From JBHIYN01 sp041984235 (GTDB lineage: Bacteria > Pseudomonadota > Gammaproteobacteria > Ga0077536), in assembly GCA_041984235.1 (NCBI GenBank), contig JBHIYN010000001.1, positions 124,001 to 188,000 of the forward strand: 64,000 bases of DNA, in the 5' to 3' direction. Made by a program: the position numbers and the translations under genes. This document shows positions 18,606 through 26,172 of the stretch, piece after piece. Numbering within the stretch: the first letter of the stretch is position 1; every line of letters begins with the position of its first letter. The notes beneath the pieces are model-generated. The model was not told the DNA's origin, searched no databases, and saw only the letters and a program-made list of their open reading frames with translations.

Positions 18606-19304
18606 ATGAGCAACCCCGACCTGTTTCCGATCGACCTGCCCAGCGTCGATCACGTGCTGAAGACCACGCGCAGCGTGCGCCGGCGCCTCGACCTGGCACG
18701 CGAGGTGCCGCGCGAGATCATCGACGAGGCACTCGACATCGCGCTGCAGGCGCCGACCGGCGCCAACACCCAGACCTGGCGCTTCCTGGTCGTCACCGAG
18801 CCGGCACTGAAAGCCGGCATCGCCGATGCCTACCGTCGCGGCGCCGAGGCCTACATGGCCGACCAGACCGCGATGTCGCGCACCGGGGTCAGCGCCAACC
18901 GCGAGTACGAGGCGGGCGACCTGCGCGCGTCACAGAAGGACGCGGTGATCGACTCCTCGGTGCACCTGCTGCAACACCTGCACGAGGTGCCGGCGATGAT
19001 CATCCCCTGCATCGAGAGCCGCTTCGAGAACGAGGCCGCCTTCGTGCAGGCCTCGATGTACGGCTCCATCCTGCCCGCGACCTGGTCGTTGATGCTGGCC
19101 CTGCGCGCGCGGCGCATCGCCTCCGCCTGGACCTCGCTGCATCTCGTCTACGAGCGCGAGGTGGCCGCGCTGCTCGGGATCCCGGAGGACGTGACCCAGG
19201 CCGCGCTGCTGCCGATCGGCTGGCTGCTGGGTGCCGAGCTCAGACCGGCGAAACGGCTGCCGCTCGCCAGCGTGCGTTACTGGAATCGCTGGGGGGAGAG
19301 CTGA
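18606..19304 (+). CDS. Nitroreductase family protein
   Basis: 232 residues from ATG 18606. FMN-binding nitroreductase fold: TTRSVRRRLD near residue 20, LQAPTGANTQTWRFLVVTEP (FMN phosphate and substrate side) and AASMYGSILPATWSLMLALR-like helix FVQASMYGSILPATWSLMLA. Members use NAD(P)H and FMN to reduce nitro groups, quinones or enones, or have specialised redox roles. It is the last gene of the PhyH-SAF-SDR operon, so a redox step in that pathway is likely. Confidence 0.85.
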   Translation: MSNPDLFPIDLPSVDHVLKTTRSVRRRLDLAREVPREIIDEALDIALQAPTGANTQTWRFLVVTEPALKAGIADAYRRGAEAYMADQTAMSRTGVSANREYEAGDLRASQKDAVIDSSVHLLQHLHEVPAMIIPCIESRFENEAAFVQASMYGSILPATWSLMLALRARRIASAWTSLHLVYEREVAALLGIPEDVTQAALLPIGWLLGAELRPAKRLPLASVRYWNRWGES

Positions 19305-19456
19305 AGAACGAGTGCGGCGGCCGTCCGCCAGGAAATTTGCCGATGCGCCGTACGCAGTTGCGCAGAGTTAACGATTTGTAACATTTCGGTCTCGGTCCCC
19401 GCCGGGTTGGTTGCTAAGGTCACAGGTGGAAAAGGAGCTTCTGGGGGGAGGACGCC

Positions 19457-20209
19457 ATGAGGAAGATGACCTGGCTCGCCGGCATGCTGGTCGTGCTGGC
19501 CCATTCGGCAGCGGTGCAGGCGAACGTCGTGCTGCAGTTCCTGGAACACCCGGTACTCGCCAACCGATCGCCGGGGGCCGATTACCTGTGGCAGACGTTC
19601 GATGCCGGAGAGGGGTTTCTTGCGCCGAACGTCGGTGACAACGACGCGGGAAGTTCCACCTTCTGGCACACCGACAATCCCTTCGGCTCGATCGGATTCT
19701 TTCGTAACACCCTGACGTACAGCGGAACCCTGCCGCCAGCCGGCGGTGTGACGGTCCTGACCGCACTCGGTGTTGCGGGCAACACCACGGAGGTCTACGG
19801 TGCCTATGATCCGGCGCCGGGCGCTCCGCTCGCGGCGGCACCGCCCTCGCCGTTCGAAATCTTCGCCGACCAGTCGATCGCCGCCGACTACTACTTCGTC
19901 GATGGCGTTCTCCAGAATCTGAGCTCGACCGGCTGGTATTTCCTGCCGGGCGACGATCCCGCCGCCTTCGTCGGAGCAGGTGCCCTCGCTGACCACATCG
20001 ACTACCTCATCGATCTGGCCGGCCCGGCGCATGATGCCTACTTCTATTTCGAGGGTGTCTTCGTCGACGAGTTCGGCAGTCCCACGGGCCTCGGCTCCTA
20101 CAGCGGCTTCGCCACCGCCAGCACGGTCGTGCCGCTGCCGCCTGCGATGCTGCTGCTGCTGACGTCCCTCCTGCCCCTGGCGGCCTGGCGCCGTCGGGCG
20201 CTGGCATGA
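19457..20209 (+). CDS. Exported VPLPA-CTERM sorting-domain protein
   Basis: 250 residues. Signal peptide MRKMTWLAGMLVVLAHSAAV, cleavage near residue 23 (VQA-NVV). The C-terminus carries a sorting signal: VVPLPPAMLLLLTSLLPL then WRRRALA. The body is beta-rich and Asp/Gly/Tyr-rich without a known catalytic pattern. A strong ribosome site GGGGGGAGG precedes ATG 19457. Unlike the pair at 4-6 kb it has the normal high GC of the chromosome. It is followed after 73 bases by another sorting-signal protein. Expected at the cell surface after exosortase processing. Confidence 0.75.
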   Translation: MRKMTWLAGMLVVLAHSAAVQANVVLQFLEHPVLANRSPGADYLWQTFDAGEGFLAPNVGDNDAGSSTFWHTDNPFGSIGFFRNTLTYSGTLPPAGGVTVLTALGVAGNTTEVYGAYDPAPGAPLAAAPPSPFEIFADQSIAADYYFVDGVLQNLSSTGWYFLPGDDPAAFVGAGALADHIDYLIDLAGPAHDAYFYFEGVFVDEFGSPTGLGSYSGFATASTVVPLPPAMLLLLTSLLPLAAWRRRALA

Positions 20210-20282
20210 AGAGCCAAGAACGGCGCGGCATCGTCCGCTGCCGCGCCGAGGCGTCGCCGGGAATCATGCAGGAGTTGCCGAC

Positions 20283-21008
20283 ATGGGGTTGAAGATCATT
20301 CACGTGCGCGCCCCGCTGGCGCTGCTGTGTGCCGCGCTGTGGGCGCCCGTCCAGGCTGTGGCTGCGGTGTCCTACGATCTCGCGGGGGACTGGAGCACGA
20401 CGGCCAATCCCGACGGCGCCTGGACCTATCGGCAGGGTGGGGCCGCACTGCCCCTGCATGCGATCAACGTGTTCGGCATCGCGGGCTGGAACGGGTGGGT
20501 TCCCGGCGGCAGCGCGCCACCTCCCGCATGGCTGCTGGTGACGGCACCGGCGCCGGGTGCGGACGCGGCGCCGGGCGACGTCGTGGTGCATTCGACTAAC
20601 TTCGACGGCGCTCCCGCCAGCGTTACCTGGACCAGCCCCGCTGCGGGTCTCGTCGATATTTCGGGCCAGGCCTGGGACGTCGCCCATGATCCGGGGCGCG
20701 ACGACGAGTGGACGCTCTCACTCGGCGCTGCCACGCTCGCCTACCGCGCGTCGATCGTCGGGGTTGCGAAGGACAGCGCTGCCGCGGATTTTGCCGGCAA
20801 CCTCGTCGGCGGCGCCTCCCTGTCGGGCCTGGCTATTGGCGCGGGTGAGCAGATCGTGTTCACCGTACAGCAGACGCAGGGCAGCTTCGGCCACTTCTCG
20901 GGTGTCGACCTGTCGGTGGAATTCACCCCGGTCCCGGTGCCGGGCGCGCTGTGGCTGCTGTTGGCGCCCGCTGCGCTGATGATGCGCTGCCGCCGGCCGG
21001 GAGGCTGA
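20283..21008 (+). CDS. Exported VPLPA/PEP-CTERM-like protein
   Basis: 241 residues. Signal peptide MGLKIIHVRAPLALLCAALW with cleavage near residue 27. The C-terminus is a shorter sorting-type signal, TPVPVPGALWLLLAPAALMM followed by RCRRPGG. The body (YDLAGDWSTTANPDGAWTYR) is a repeat-free beta protein of a kind common in PEP-CTERM families. It stands 73 bases after the VPLPA protein at 19457 in the same direction and is probably expressed with it. Function unknown. Confidence 0.7.
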   Translation: MGLKIIHVRAPLALLCAALWAPVQAVAAVSYDLAGDWSTTANPDGAWTYRQGGAALPLHAINVFGIAGWNGWVPGGSAPPPAWLLVTAPAPGADAAPGDVVVHSTNFDGAPASVTWTSPAAGLVDISGQAWDVAHDPGRDDEWTLSLGAATLAYRASIVGVAKDSAAADFAGNLVGGASLSGLAIGAGEQIVFTVQQTQGSFGHFSGVDLSVEFTPVPVPGALWLLLAPAALMMRCRRPGG

Positions 21009-21073
21009 CTGAAGCGCCACGCGGCGGGCCGCTGAGCGTGTGGCCCGCGTTCATCGCCTGCGGTGAACGACCG

Positions 21074-21868
21074 TCAGTCGCCGCTGAAGCGCGCCTTGCG
21101 TTTCTCGACGAAGGCAGTCACCCCTTCGCGGAAGTCGGCGCGCGAGGCGCAGTCTGCGAAGGTCTCGGCCTCGAGCTGGAGCTGGGCCTCGAACTCGTTC
21201 TCCAGCGAACGGTAGAGCAGGCGCTTGGTGTTGCCGTAGACGTGGGTCGGGCCGCTGGCGAGGCGCGCGGCGAGCTTGTCGGTCTCGGCGCTTAGCGTGC
21301 CGGCCGGCGCGACGAAGTTGATCATGCCGATGGCCTGCGCCTCGGCCGCGCCGAAGCGCTCGCCGAGCAGCGCGATCTCCATCGCCTTCTTGATGCCGAC
21401 CGCGCGCGGCAGGTGGAAGCTGGCCGAGCCGTCCGGGCTGGTGCCGATGTGGCAGTAGGCAAGGGTGAAGAAGGCGTTCTCGTCGGCGACCACGAGGTCA
21501 CAGGCGAGCGCCATGCTGACCCCGGCGCCGGCCGCGGCGCCGGCGACGCTCGCGATCACCGGCTTGGGCATGCGCCGCATGGCGAACATGATCGGGTGCA
21601 GGTCGTGGATGCGGTTGACGAAGGTGCTGCGGATTTTCTCCGGCGGCAGGTCGATCATGCCGGCCATGGACTTGACGTCGCCGCCGGCCATGAAGTGGTC
21701 GCCGGCGCCGCGCATGACCACGCAGCGCACCGCCGGGTCCTGCTCGATGTCGTGCAGCGACTCGCGCAGCAGCGCGCGCATCTCCAGGCTCAGCGCGTTC
21801 CGCGCATCGGGACGGTTGAAGGTCAGGGTGGCGATGCCGTCGGCGACATCGACGAGCAGGTCGGGCAT
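21074..21868 (-). CDS. Enoyl-CoA hydratase/isomerase family protein (crotonase)
   Basis: 264 residues. Crotonase fold: NRPDARNALSLEMRALL near the N-terminus, oxyanion-hole motif GDHFMAGGDVKSM, and SVAGAAAGAGVSMALACDLV. The region where the second catalytic acid lies reads HIGTSPDGSASFHLPR, with Asp rather than Glu, as in several isomerase-like subgroups. It acts on an acyl-CoA (hydration or double-bond shift). Oriented with the cytochrome c gene at 21950 (81-base gap). Confidence 0.87.
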   Translation of the reverse strand: MPDLLVDVADGIATLTFNRPDARNALSLEMRALLRESLHDIEQDPAVRCVVMRGAGDHFMAGGDVKSMAGMIDLPPEKIRSTFVNRIHDLHPIMFAMRRMPKPVIASVAGAAAGAGVSMALACDLVVADENAFFTLAYCHIGTSPDGSASFHLPRAVGIKKAMEIALLGERFGAAEAQAIGMINFVAPAGTLSAETDKLAARLASGPTHVYGNTKRLLYRSLENEFEAQLQLEAETFADCASRADFREGVTAFVEKRKARFSGD

Positions 21869-21949
21869 GAGTCGGCTCCTGGGCTGGGGTGCGCCGGCGC
21901 ATTGTCGCCAGCCGGCGCGCGCGCTGCAAACGGCTGCCGCCCCCGGGCC

Positions 21950-22378
21950 TCAGGGCTGCTGCAGGGTCTCCAGGTAGTCGACCAGGACGTCGATACGTTC
22001 CTGCACGCGGCGCTCGCCGTGGGCGCCCTGCGTGCGCTTGAAGACCTGACCCCACACCGGCATGTCGCGGCTGCCGTGGAGCAGCGGCAGGTCGCGGCCG
22101 TCGATCACGCGACGGATGCGATCGGCCGGGAACACGCCGCCGTTGAGGGCGGTCAGGGTGCGCAGATCGGGCGGCGTGACCGTCAGCCCCGGAGCGAGCG
22201 GACCGTCGCCGCCGCCTTCGGAGCCGTGGCACACGGCGCAGTACTCGACGTAGTGGCTGGCCCCGGTCACGGCCGGGTAGATGCTGGCGCCGTTCTCGCC
22301 CGGCGCCTCGGCGGCGCCGGCCGTGTGCGCGGCGAGCAGCAACACTGCACCGGGCCAAAAGAACGCTGTGAGTTTCAT
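21950..22378 (-). CDS. Periplasmic mono-heme cytochrome c
   Basis: 142 residues. Signal peptide MKLTAFFWPGAVLLLAAHTA, cleavage near AGA-AEA. Heme motif CAVCH at residues 47-51 and the likely axial Met in RDMPVWG. Helical C-terminus ERIDVLVDYLETLQ as in class I cytochromes. It is a close relative of the cytochrome at 41267-41695 (same CAVCHG, VIDGR/MIDGR, MPVWG pattern). It is a reasonable electron acceptor for the PQQ dehydrogenase encoded 1.2 kb away, but that pairing is inference. A partial FNR/Anr-like box lies 34 bases before the start. Confidence 0.88.
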   Translation of the reverse strand: MKLTAFFWPGAVLLLAAHTAGAAEAPGENGASIYPAVTGASHYVEYCAVCHGSEGGGDGPLAPGLTVTPPDLRTLTALNGGVFPADRIRRVIDGRDLPLLHGSRDMPVWGQVFKRTQGAHGERRVQERIDVLVDYLETLQQP

Positions 22379-22411
22379 GCCCGCACCCTAGCACGCGCCG
22401 CGGCGGCCGGG

Positions 22412-22425
22412 GTGACTTCGATCAA
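22412..22425. promoter_or_regulatory. Possible FNR/Anr-type box upstream of cytochrome c
   Basis: GTGACTTCGATCAA matches 8 of the 10 defined positions of TTGAT-N4-ATCAA. It lies about 34 bases before the cytochrome c start at 22378. Chance matches of this quality occur, so this is a weak call. Confidence 0.3.
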
Positions 22426-22442
22426 GCACCGGCGGCGGCATG

Positions 22443-22465
22443 AAAAAGGGCCGCTTGCGCGGCCC
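22443..22465 (-). terminator. Intrinsic terminator of the mini-gene
   Basis: On the minus strand a 7-bp GC stem (GGGCCGC / GCGGCCC, loop GCAA) is followed by five T. It is a clear Rho-independent terminator for a transcript coming from the mini-gene promoter near 22635-22663, and it separates that transcript from the cytochrome c gene. Confidence 0.85.
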
Positions 22466-22493
22466 TCCGTGAGATTGCATCGTCGCAACCCCG

Positions 22494-22510
22494 GGATCAC
22501 GGTGTGATCC
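22494..22510. promoter_or_regulatory. GGATCAC hairpin complementary to the mini-gene SD
   Basis: A 7-bp perfect stem (GGATCAC and GTGATCC, 3-base loop) lies between the mini-ORF and the terminator. On the transcript, its GGATCAC arm could also pair with the GTGATCC part of the mini-gene Shine-Dalgarno at 22599-22605, so two exclusive foldings are possible. Confidence 0.5.
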
Positions 22511-22525
22511 ATGGATGCCTTGCGC

Positions 22526-22597
22526 TTACGAGGTTTCCCCCGCAGCCACGCGGCGACCCAAAGGCTGGTCGGATGCCAGATACATCTCACTAGACAT
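22526..22597 (-). CDS. Putative 23-residue small protein or leader peptide
   Basis: A 23-codon frame starting MSSEMYLASDQPLGRR and ending AAGETS, stop TAA. It has an exceptional start context: AAGGAGGTGATCC, a near-complete complement of the 16S rRNA 3' tail, about 2-6 bases before the ATG. Upstream is a plausible promoter and downstream a hairpin and a clear terminator, so this is a stand-alone transcription unit of about 180 bases. I do not recognise the peptide. It is not PqqA, which needs a Glu-x3-Tyr pair. It may be a real small protein, a regulatory leader, or a small RNA whose ribosome site is the functional part. Confidence 0.5.
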   Translation of the reverse strand: MSSEMYLASDQPLGRRVAAGETS

Positions 22598-22598
22598 T

Positions 22599-22610
22599 GG
22601 ATCACCTCCT
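22599..22610 (-). promoter_or_regulatory. Near-perfect extended Shine-Dalgarno of the mini-gene
   Basis: The minus strand reads AGGAGGTGATCC here, complementary to 12 bases of the 16S 3' end. No other gene in the window has a ribosome site this extensive, which is the main reason to take the mini-ORF seriously. Confidence 0.7.
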
Positions 22611-22634
22611 TTTCACGACTGTGGACGAACCCCG

Positions 22635-22663
22635 AGTATGCCGCCTGGCGCGGGGCGAGGAAA
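22635..22663 (-). promoter_or_regulatory. Candidate promoter for the mini-gene
   Basis: TTTCCT and CATACT on the minus strand are separated by 17 bases and lie 38-66 bases before the mini-ORF start. The -10 matches 4 of 6 consensus positions and the -35 is weak. Position is right for the transcript ending at the 22443-22465 terminator. Confidence 0.4.
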
Positions 22664-22728
22664 GCGCTCTGCATCACAGCCCGCGCACGGCGTGGCATCA
22701 TGGGCCTCCCGACCGTGAAGGACACGCC

Positions 22729-23538
22729 ATGCTGCAACGTTACGAGAAGTACCAGGCGCTCGACCTGGACAGCCCCGCCGACCGCATTCTGCGCATCAGC
22801 TTCAACAAGCCGGACACGCTCAACTCGCTCGACAAGCAGGGCCACCGCGAGCTGACCTACATCTGGCGCGACATCGACGAGGACGACAACGTCAGCGTGG
22901 TCATCCTGACCGGCAAGGGCCGCGCGTTCTCGGCCGGCGGCGACTTCGGCATGATCGAGGAGATCATCGAGGATCCGAAGACCCGCGCCAACACCTGGAA
23001 GGAAGCGCGGGACCTCGTCTACAACATCGTCAACTGCTCCAAGCCGATCGTCTCGGCGCTGAATGGCGTGGCCGTCGGCGCGGGGCTGGTCGCCGGCCTC
23101 CTGGCCGATATCTCCATCGCCGGCAAGTCGGCGCGCATCGTCGACGGACACACCCGGCTCGGCGTCGCCGCCGGCGACTCGGCGGTGATCAACTGGCCAC
23201 TGCTGTGCGGCATGGCCAAGGCCAAGTACCACCTGCTGCTGTGCGAGCCGATGGACGGCGAGGAAGCCGAACGCATCGGCATGGTCTCGCTGTGCGTGGA
23301 AGACGACGAGTTGCAGGACCGCGCGCTGGCCGTCGCCGAACGCCTGCGCGACGGCGCGCCCAATGCCATCCGCTGGACCAAGTACGCGCTCAACCAGTGG
23401 TACCGCATGGCGGGTCCGGCCTTCGACACCTCGACCGCGCTCGAGATGCTCGGCTTCGCCAGCCCCGAAGCGGTCGAGGGGATCCGCTCGCACCGCGAGA
23501 AACGCAAGCCCGACTTCGATCTCGATTCGCCGTTATGA
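22729..23538 (+). CDS. Enoyl-CoA hydratase family protein (crotonase)
   Basis: 269 residues from ATG 22729 (GAAGGA upstream). Crotonase signatures: ISFNKPDTLNSLDKQGHREL, oxyanion-hole GKGRAFSAGGDFGMIEE, and SALNGVAVGAGLVAGLLADI. The second acidic position is in GVAAGDSAVINWP, Asp instead of Glu. The C-terminus ends HREKRKPDFDLDSPL. It is followed after 43 bases by the PQQ dehydrogenase gene in the same direction, so it may be co-transcribed with the alcohol oxidation genes. Confidence 0.87.
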   Translation: MLQRYEKYQALDLDSPADRILRISFNKPDTLNSLDKQGHRELTYIWRDIDEDDNVSVVILTGKGRAFSAGGDFGMIEEIIEDPKTRANTWKEARDLVYNIVNCSKPIVSALNGVAVGAGLVAGLLADISIAGKSARIVDGHTRLGVAAGDSAVINWPLLCGMAKAKYHLLLCEPMDGEEAERIGMVSLCVEDDELQDRALAVAERLRDGAPNAIRWTKYALNQWYRMAGPAFDTSTALEMLGFASPEAVEGIRSHREKRKPDFDLDSPL

Positions 23539-23581
23539 TCGGCGGCTGTTTCGCCTGAACGCTGCTTGAGGGGAGAGCACG

Positions 23582-25273
23582 ATGGCCCACCTGTTTCGCA
23601 ACCTGTTAACCGGCGCCTGTCTCGGCGTCCTGTCTTTCACTGCCGCGGCCGCCGACGACGCGCCGCCGGTCACCAGCGAGCGCCTCGCCGCCGGTACCAG
23701 CGACCCGTCCGCATGGCTGATGTACGGCGGCAACTACGAGAACTGGCGCTACAGCGCGCTGGCCGACATCAATCGCGACAACGTGCGCAAGCTGGCGCCG
23801 GCGTGGCTGTTCCAGACTGGGATTCCCGGCCAGCTCGCCGCCGCCCCGGTGGTCGCCGACGGCGTGCTCTACCTGACCGCGGCCTACAACAACCTCTATG
23901 CCCTGGACGCCACCACCGGCGCACCGCTGTGGCATTACCGTCACAACCTGCCGGGCGACCTGCGCATCTGCTGCGGGCCGGTCAATCGTGGCGTCGCCAT
24001 TCACGGTGACCGCGTGTTCATGGCGACGCTGGACGCGCGCCTGGTCGCACTCGACCGCAGCACCGGCGAAGTGCTGTGGAACGTCGAGATGGGTGACCAC
24101 AAGGTCGGCTACAGCGCGACCAGCGCGCCGCTGGTGATCGGTGACCTGGTGATGTCCGGCATCGCCGGTGGCGAGTACGGCGCGCGCGGCTTCATCGACG
24201 CCTATGCCGTCAGCGACGGGCAGCGCGTGTGGCGCCGCTGGTCGGTGCCGGCGGCCGGTGAACCGGGGGTGGAGACCTGGGCCGGCGATTCGTGGAAGAC
24301 CGGTGGCGCGCCGACCTGGGTCACCGGCACCTACGATCCGCAGACCGGCCTGCTGTACTGGCCGACCGGCAACCCGTCGCCCGACTGGAACGGCGATTCG
24401 CGTCACGGCGACAACCTCTACAGCAACTCGGTGCTCGCGCTGGACCCGCAGACCGGCGCGCTGAAATGGTACTTCCAGTACACCCCGCACGACGTGTGGG
24501 ACTACGACGCCACCAACAACCTGGTCGTCGCCGACGTCGAGATCGGCGGCCAGCCGGTGCGCGCGCTGCTGCAGCCGAACCGCAACGGCTACGTCTACGT
24601 GCTGGACGCGAAGAGCGGCAAGTATCTCAAGGGCTTCCAGTACGTCGATCGCATCAACTGGGCGCGCGGACTCGACCCGCAGGGCCGGCCGCTGGTCAAC
24701 GAGGACTACCTGCCGGTGCCCGGCGGCCACGAGGAGTTCGTGTGCCCCGGCAACGTCGGCGGCAACAACGGCTCCTATACCTGGGCGTGGTCGGCCGCGA
24801 CGCGCCTGATGTACGTGCCGAGCATCGAGTCGTGCGCGCGCATGGAGAAGGAGACCGCGGTCTTCGTGCAGGGCCAGCCCTTCTGGGGCGGCGGTCCGGG
24901 CGAGACCGAGGCCGAGACTGGCACGGCCTACGGCGTGCTGGTCGCCATCGACCCGGCCAGCGGCAAGCTGCGCTGGAAGTACCGCGACAACTACCCGCTG
25001 GTCGGCGGCGCACTGGCGACCGGTGGCGGGCTGGTCTTCGGCGGCAACCAGGAAGGCTACGCGTTCGCGCTCGACGATCGCAGCGGCGAGGTGCTGTGGA
25101 AGTTCCAGACCGGCTCGGCGGTGCGCAGCCAGCCGGTGACCTGGAAGGTCGACGGCCGGCAATACGTCGCCATCCCCAGCGGCGGTGGCGGACTGGCGGT
25201 GACCATCGTCGGCGAGCCGCCGATCGTCACCCTCGGCAGCACCCTGGTCGTGTTCGCGCTGCCGGAGCAGTGA
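23582..25273 (+). CDS. PQQ-dependent alcohol dehydrogenase with lanthanide-type active site
   Basis: 563 residues; signal peptide MAHLFRNLLTGACLGVLSFT, cleaved near AAA-ADD, so periplasmic. An eight-bladed propeller quinoprotein with repeated W motifs. Visible residues: the vicinal disulfide Cys130-Cys131 (RICCGPVNRG), Glu198 (GGEYGARG), Asn264 (TGNPSPDWNG) and catalytic Asp307 in HDVWDYDATN. Two residues further is Asp309, the extra acid that marks XoxF/PedH-type enzymes using lanthanides; calcium enzymes have Ala or Ser there. It oxidises a primary alcohol or aldehyde and hands electrons to cytochrome c. The next gene is XoxJ-like and overlaps by 4 bases. No pqq synthesis genes are in the window. 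Strong ribosome site GAGGGGAG. Confidence 0.88.
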   Translation: MAHLFRNLLTGACLGVLSFTAAAADDAPPVTSERLAAGTSDPSAWLMYGGNYENWRYSALADINRDNVRKLAPAWLFQTGIPGQLAAAPVVADGVLYLTAAYNNLYALDATTGAPLWHYRHNLPGDLRICCGPVNRGVAIHGDRVFMATLDARLVALDRSTGEVLWNVEMGDHKVGYSATSAPLVIGDLVMSGIAGGEYGARGFIDAYAVSDGQRVWRRWSVPAAGEPGVETWAGDSWKTGGAPTWVTGTYDPQTGLLYWPTGNPSPDWNGDSRHGDNLYSNSVLALDPQTGALKWYFQYTPHDVWDYDATNNLVVADVEIGGQPVRALLQPNRNGYVYVLDAKSGKYLKGFQYVDRINWARGLDPQGRPLVNEDYLPVPGGHEEFVCPGNVGGNNGSYTWAWSAATRLMYVPSIESCARMEKETAVFVQGQPFWGGGPGETEAETGTAYGVLVAIDPASGKLRWKYRDNYPLVGGALATGGGLVFGGNQEGYAFALDDRSGEVLWKFQTGSAVRSQPVTWKVDGRQYVAIPSGGGGLAVTIVGEPPIVTLGSTLVVFALPEQ

Positions 25274-26163
25274 GGGTGCCGCGTCTCGCCCGCCCGCTTG
25301 CCACGGGCGCGGCGCTGCTGCTGGCCGCCGCGGCGCACGCCGCGCCGCGCGGGCCGGCGTTCGAGGTCTGCCTGCTGGAGAACAACCTGCCGTACTCCGA
25401 ACGCGGCAGCGGTACCGGCTTCGACGTCGACGTGGCGCGCGCCGTCGCCCGCGCCGGCGGGCGCGAGCTCAAGCCGCACTGGATCGCGAATGCCACGCGC
25501 ATCACCGAGCTCGACGAGTCCGACCTGCCGCTGGCACGCCTCGCGCGCGAGGACTGTGACGCCATCTTCAGCGTGCCCGGTCCGGCCGCGGACAGCCTCG
25601 GCTCGCGTGACGACCTGGTCCTCAGCGCGCCGTACTACGGCGCCGCGTTCGAGCTGGTGACCTGCGATGCCGCGGTGCCGGTCACGCTGGCAGCGCTGCG
25701 GGGGCGCCCGGTCGCCATCCAGTCGCAGACCGTCGCGCATTTTGCGGTGAGCGCGGTCGGCGCCGAGCCGCGCACCTATTTCGCGCTCGACCAGGCGTTC
25801 CTGGCGGTGCCCGACGGCGCAGCGGAGGCGGCCCTGCTGTGGGGGCCGGGTGCCGGGTATTTCCTGCGCCGCGCGCGGCTGTCCGGCGAGGTGCTGCGCC
25901 GCCCGGCACTCAAGCCGTGCGCGCTGGCAGCGGGCTATGCACCGCCGCAGGCCCTGCGCTGGAACCTGCACGTCGCGCTGCGCGCACGTGACAAGCGCCT
26001 GCTTGCCGATGTCGAGAAGGCGCTGGCGGCGATGCGCGAATCCGGCGCACTCGCCGCCATCAAGCGCGATTACGGGATCCCCGACCGCGCGCCGTTCGAT
26101 ACCGTCTACACCCGCGAGGCGGTCGACGCGCTGCGCCGCGAGGCCGCCACGCCGCCGCCCTGA
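25270..26163 (+). CDS. XoxJ-like periplasmic binding protein
   Basis: 297 residues from a GTG at 25270 that overlaps the dehydrogenase stop (GTGA); GTG 25276 is an alternative. A Leu/Ala-rich signal peptide (LATGAALLLAAAAHAAP) precedes a periplasmic solute-binding fold: FEVCLLENNLPYSERGSG, GFDVDVARAVARAGG, EDCDAIFSVPGPAAD and a C-terminal AAIKRDYGIPDRAPF. This is the quinoprotein-associated binding-protein family (XoxJ/MxaJ), thought to help mature or activate the PQQ dehydrogenase rather than to feed an ABC transporter. Direct coupling with the dehydrogenase gene supports this. The partner cytochrome XoxG is not adjacent. Confidence 0.85.
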   Translation: MRVPRLARPLATGAALLLAAAAHAAPRGPAFEVCLLENNLPYSERGSGTGFDVDVARAVARAGGRELKPHWIANATRITELDESDLPLARLAREDCDAIFSVPGPAADSLGSRDDLVLSAPYYGAAFELVTCDAAVPVTLAALRGRPVAIQSQTVAHFAVSAVGAEPRTYFALDQAFLAVPDGAAEAALLWGPGAGYFLRRARLSGEVLRRPALKPCALAAGYAPPQALRWNLHVALRARDKRLLADVEKALAAMRESGALAAIKRDYGIPDRAPFDTVYTREAVDALRREAATPPP

Positions 26164-26172
26164 ACCCCGCCG

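Noticed and set aside
19384..19440. Possible sigma-54 promoter before the VPLPA-CTERM genes
   Set aside because: TTGCT is present but no GG lies 10 bases before GC, so the -24/-12 pattern is not met.
22526..22597. Small ORF near the PQQ dehydrogenase considered as pqqA
   Set aside because: PqqA needs a Glu and a Tyr separated by three residues; the peptide has E-M-Y only, and no other pqq genes follow.
22595..22612. GGATCACCTCCTTTT on the plus strand resembles the 3' end of 16S rRNA
   Set aside because: No other 16S sequence is nearby. On the minus strand the same bases are an extended Shine-Dalgarno ahead of a small ORF.
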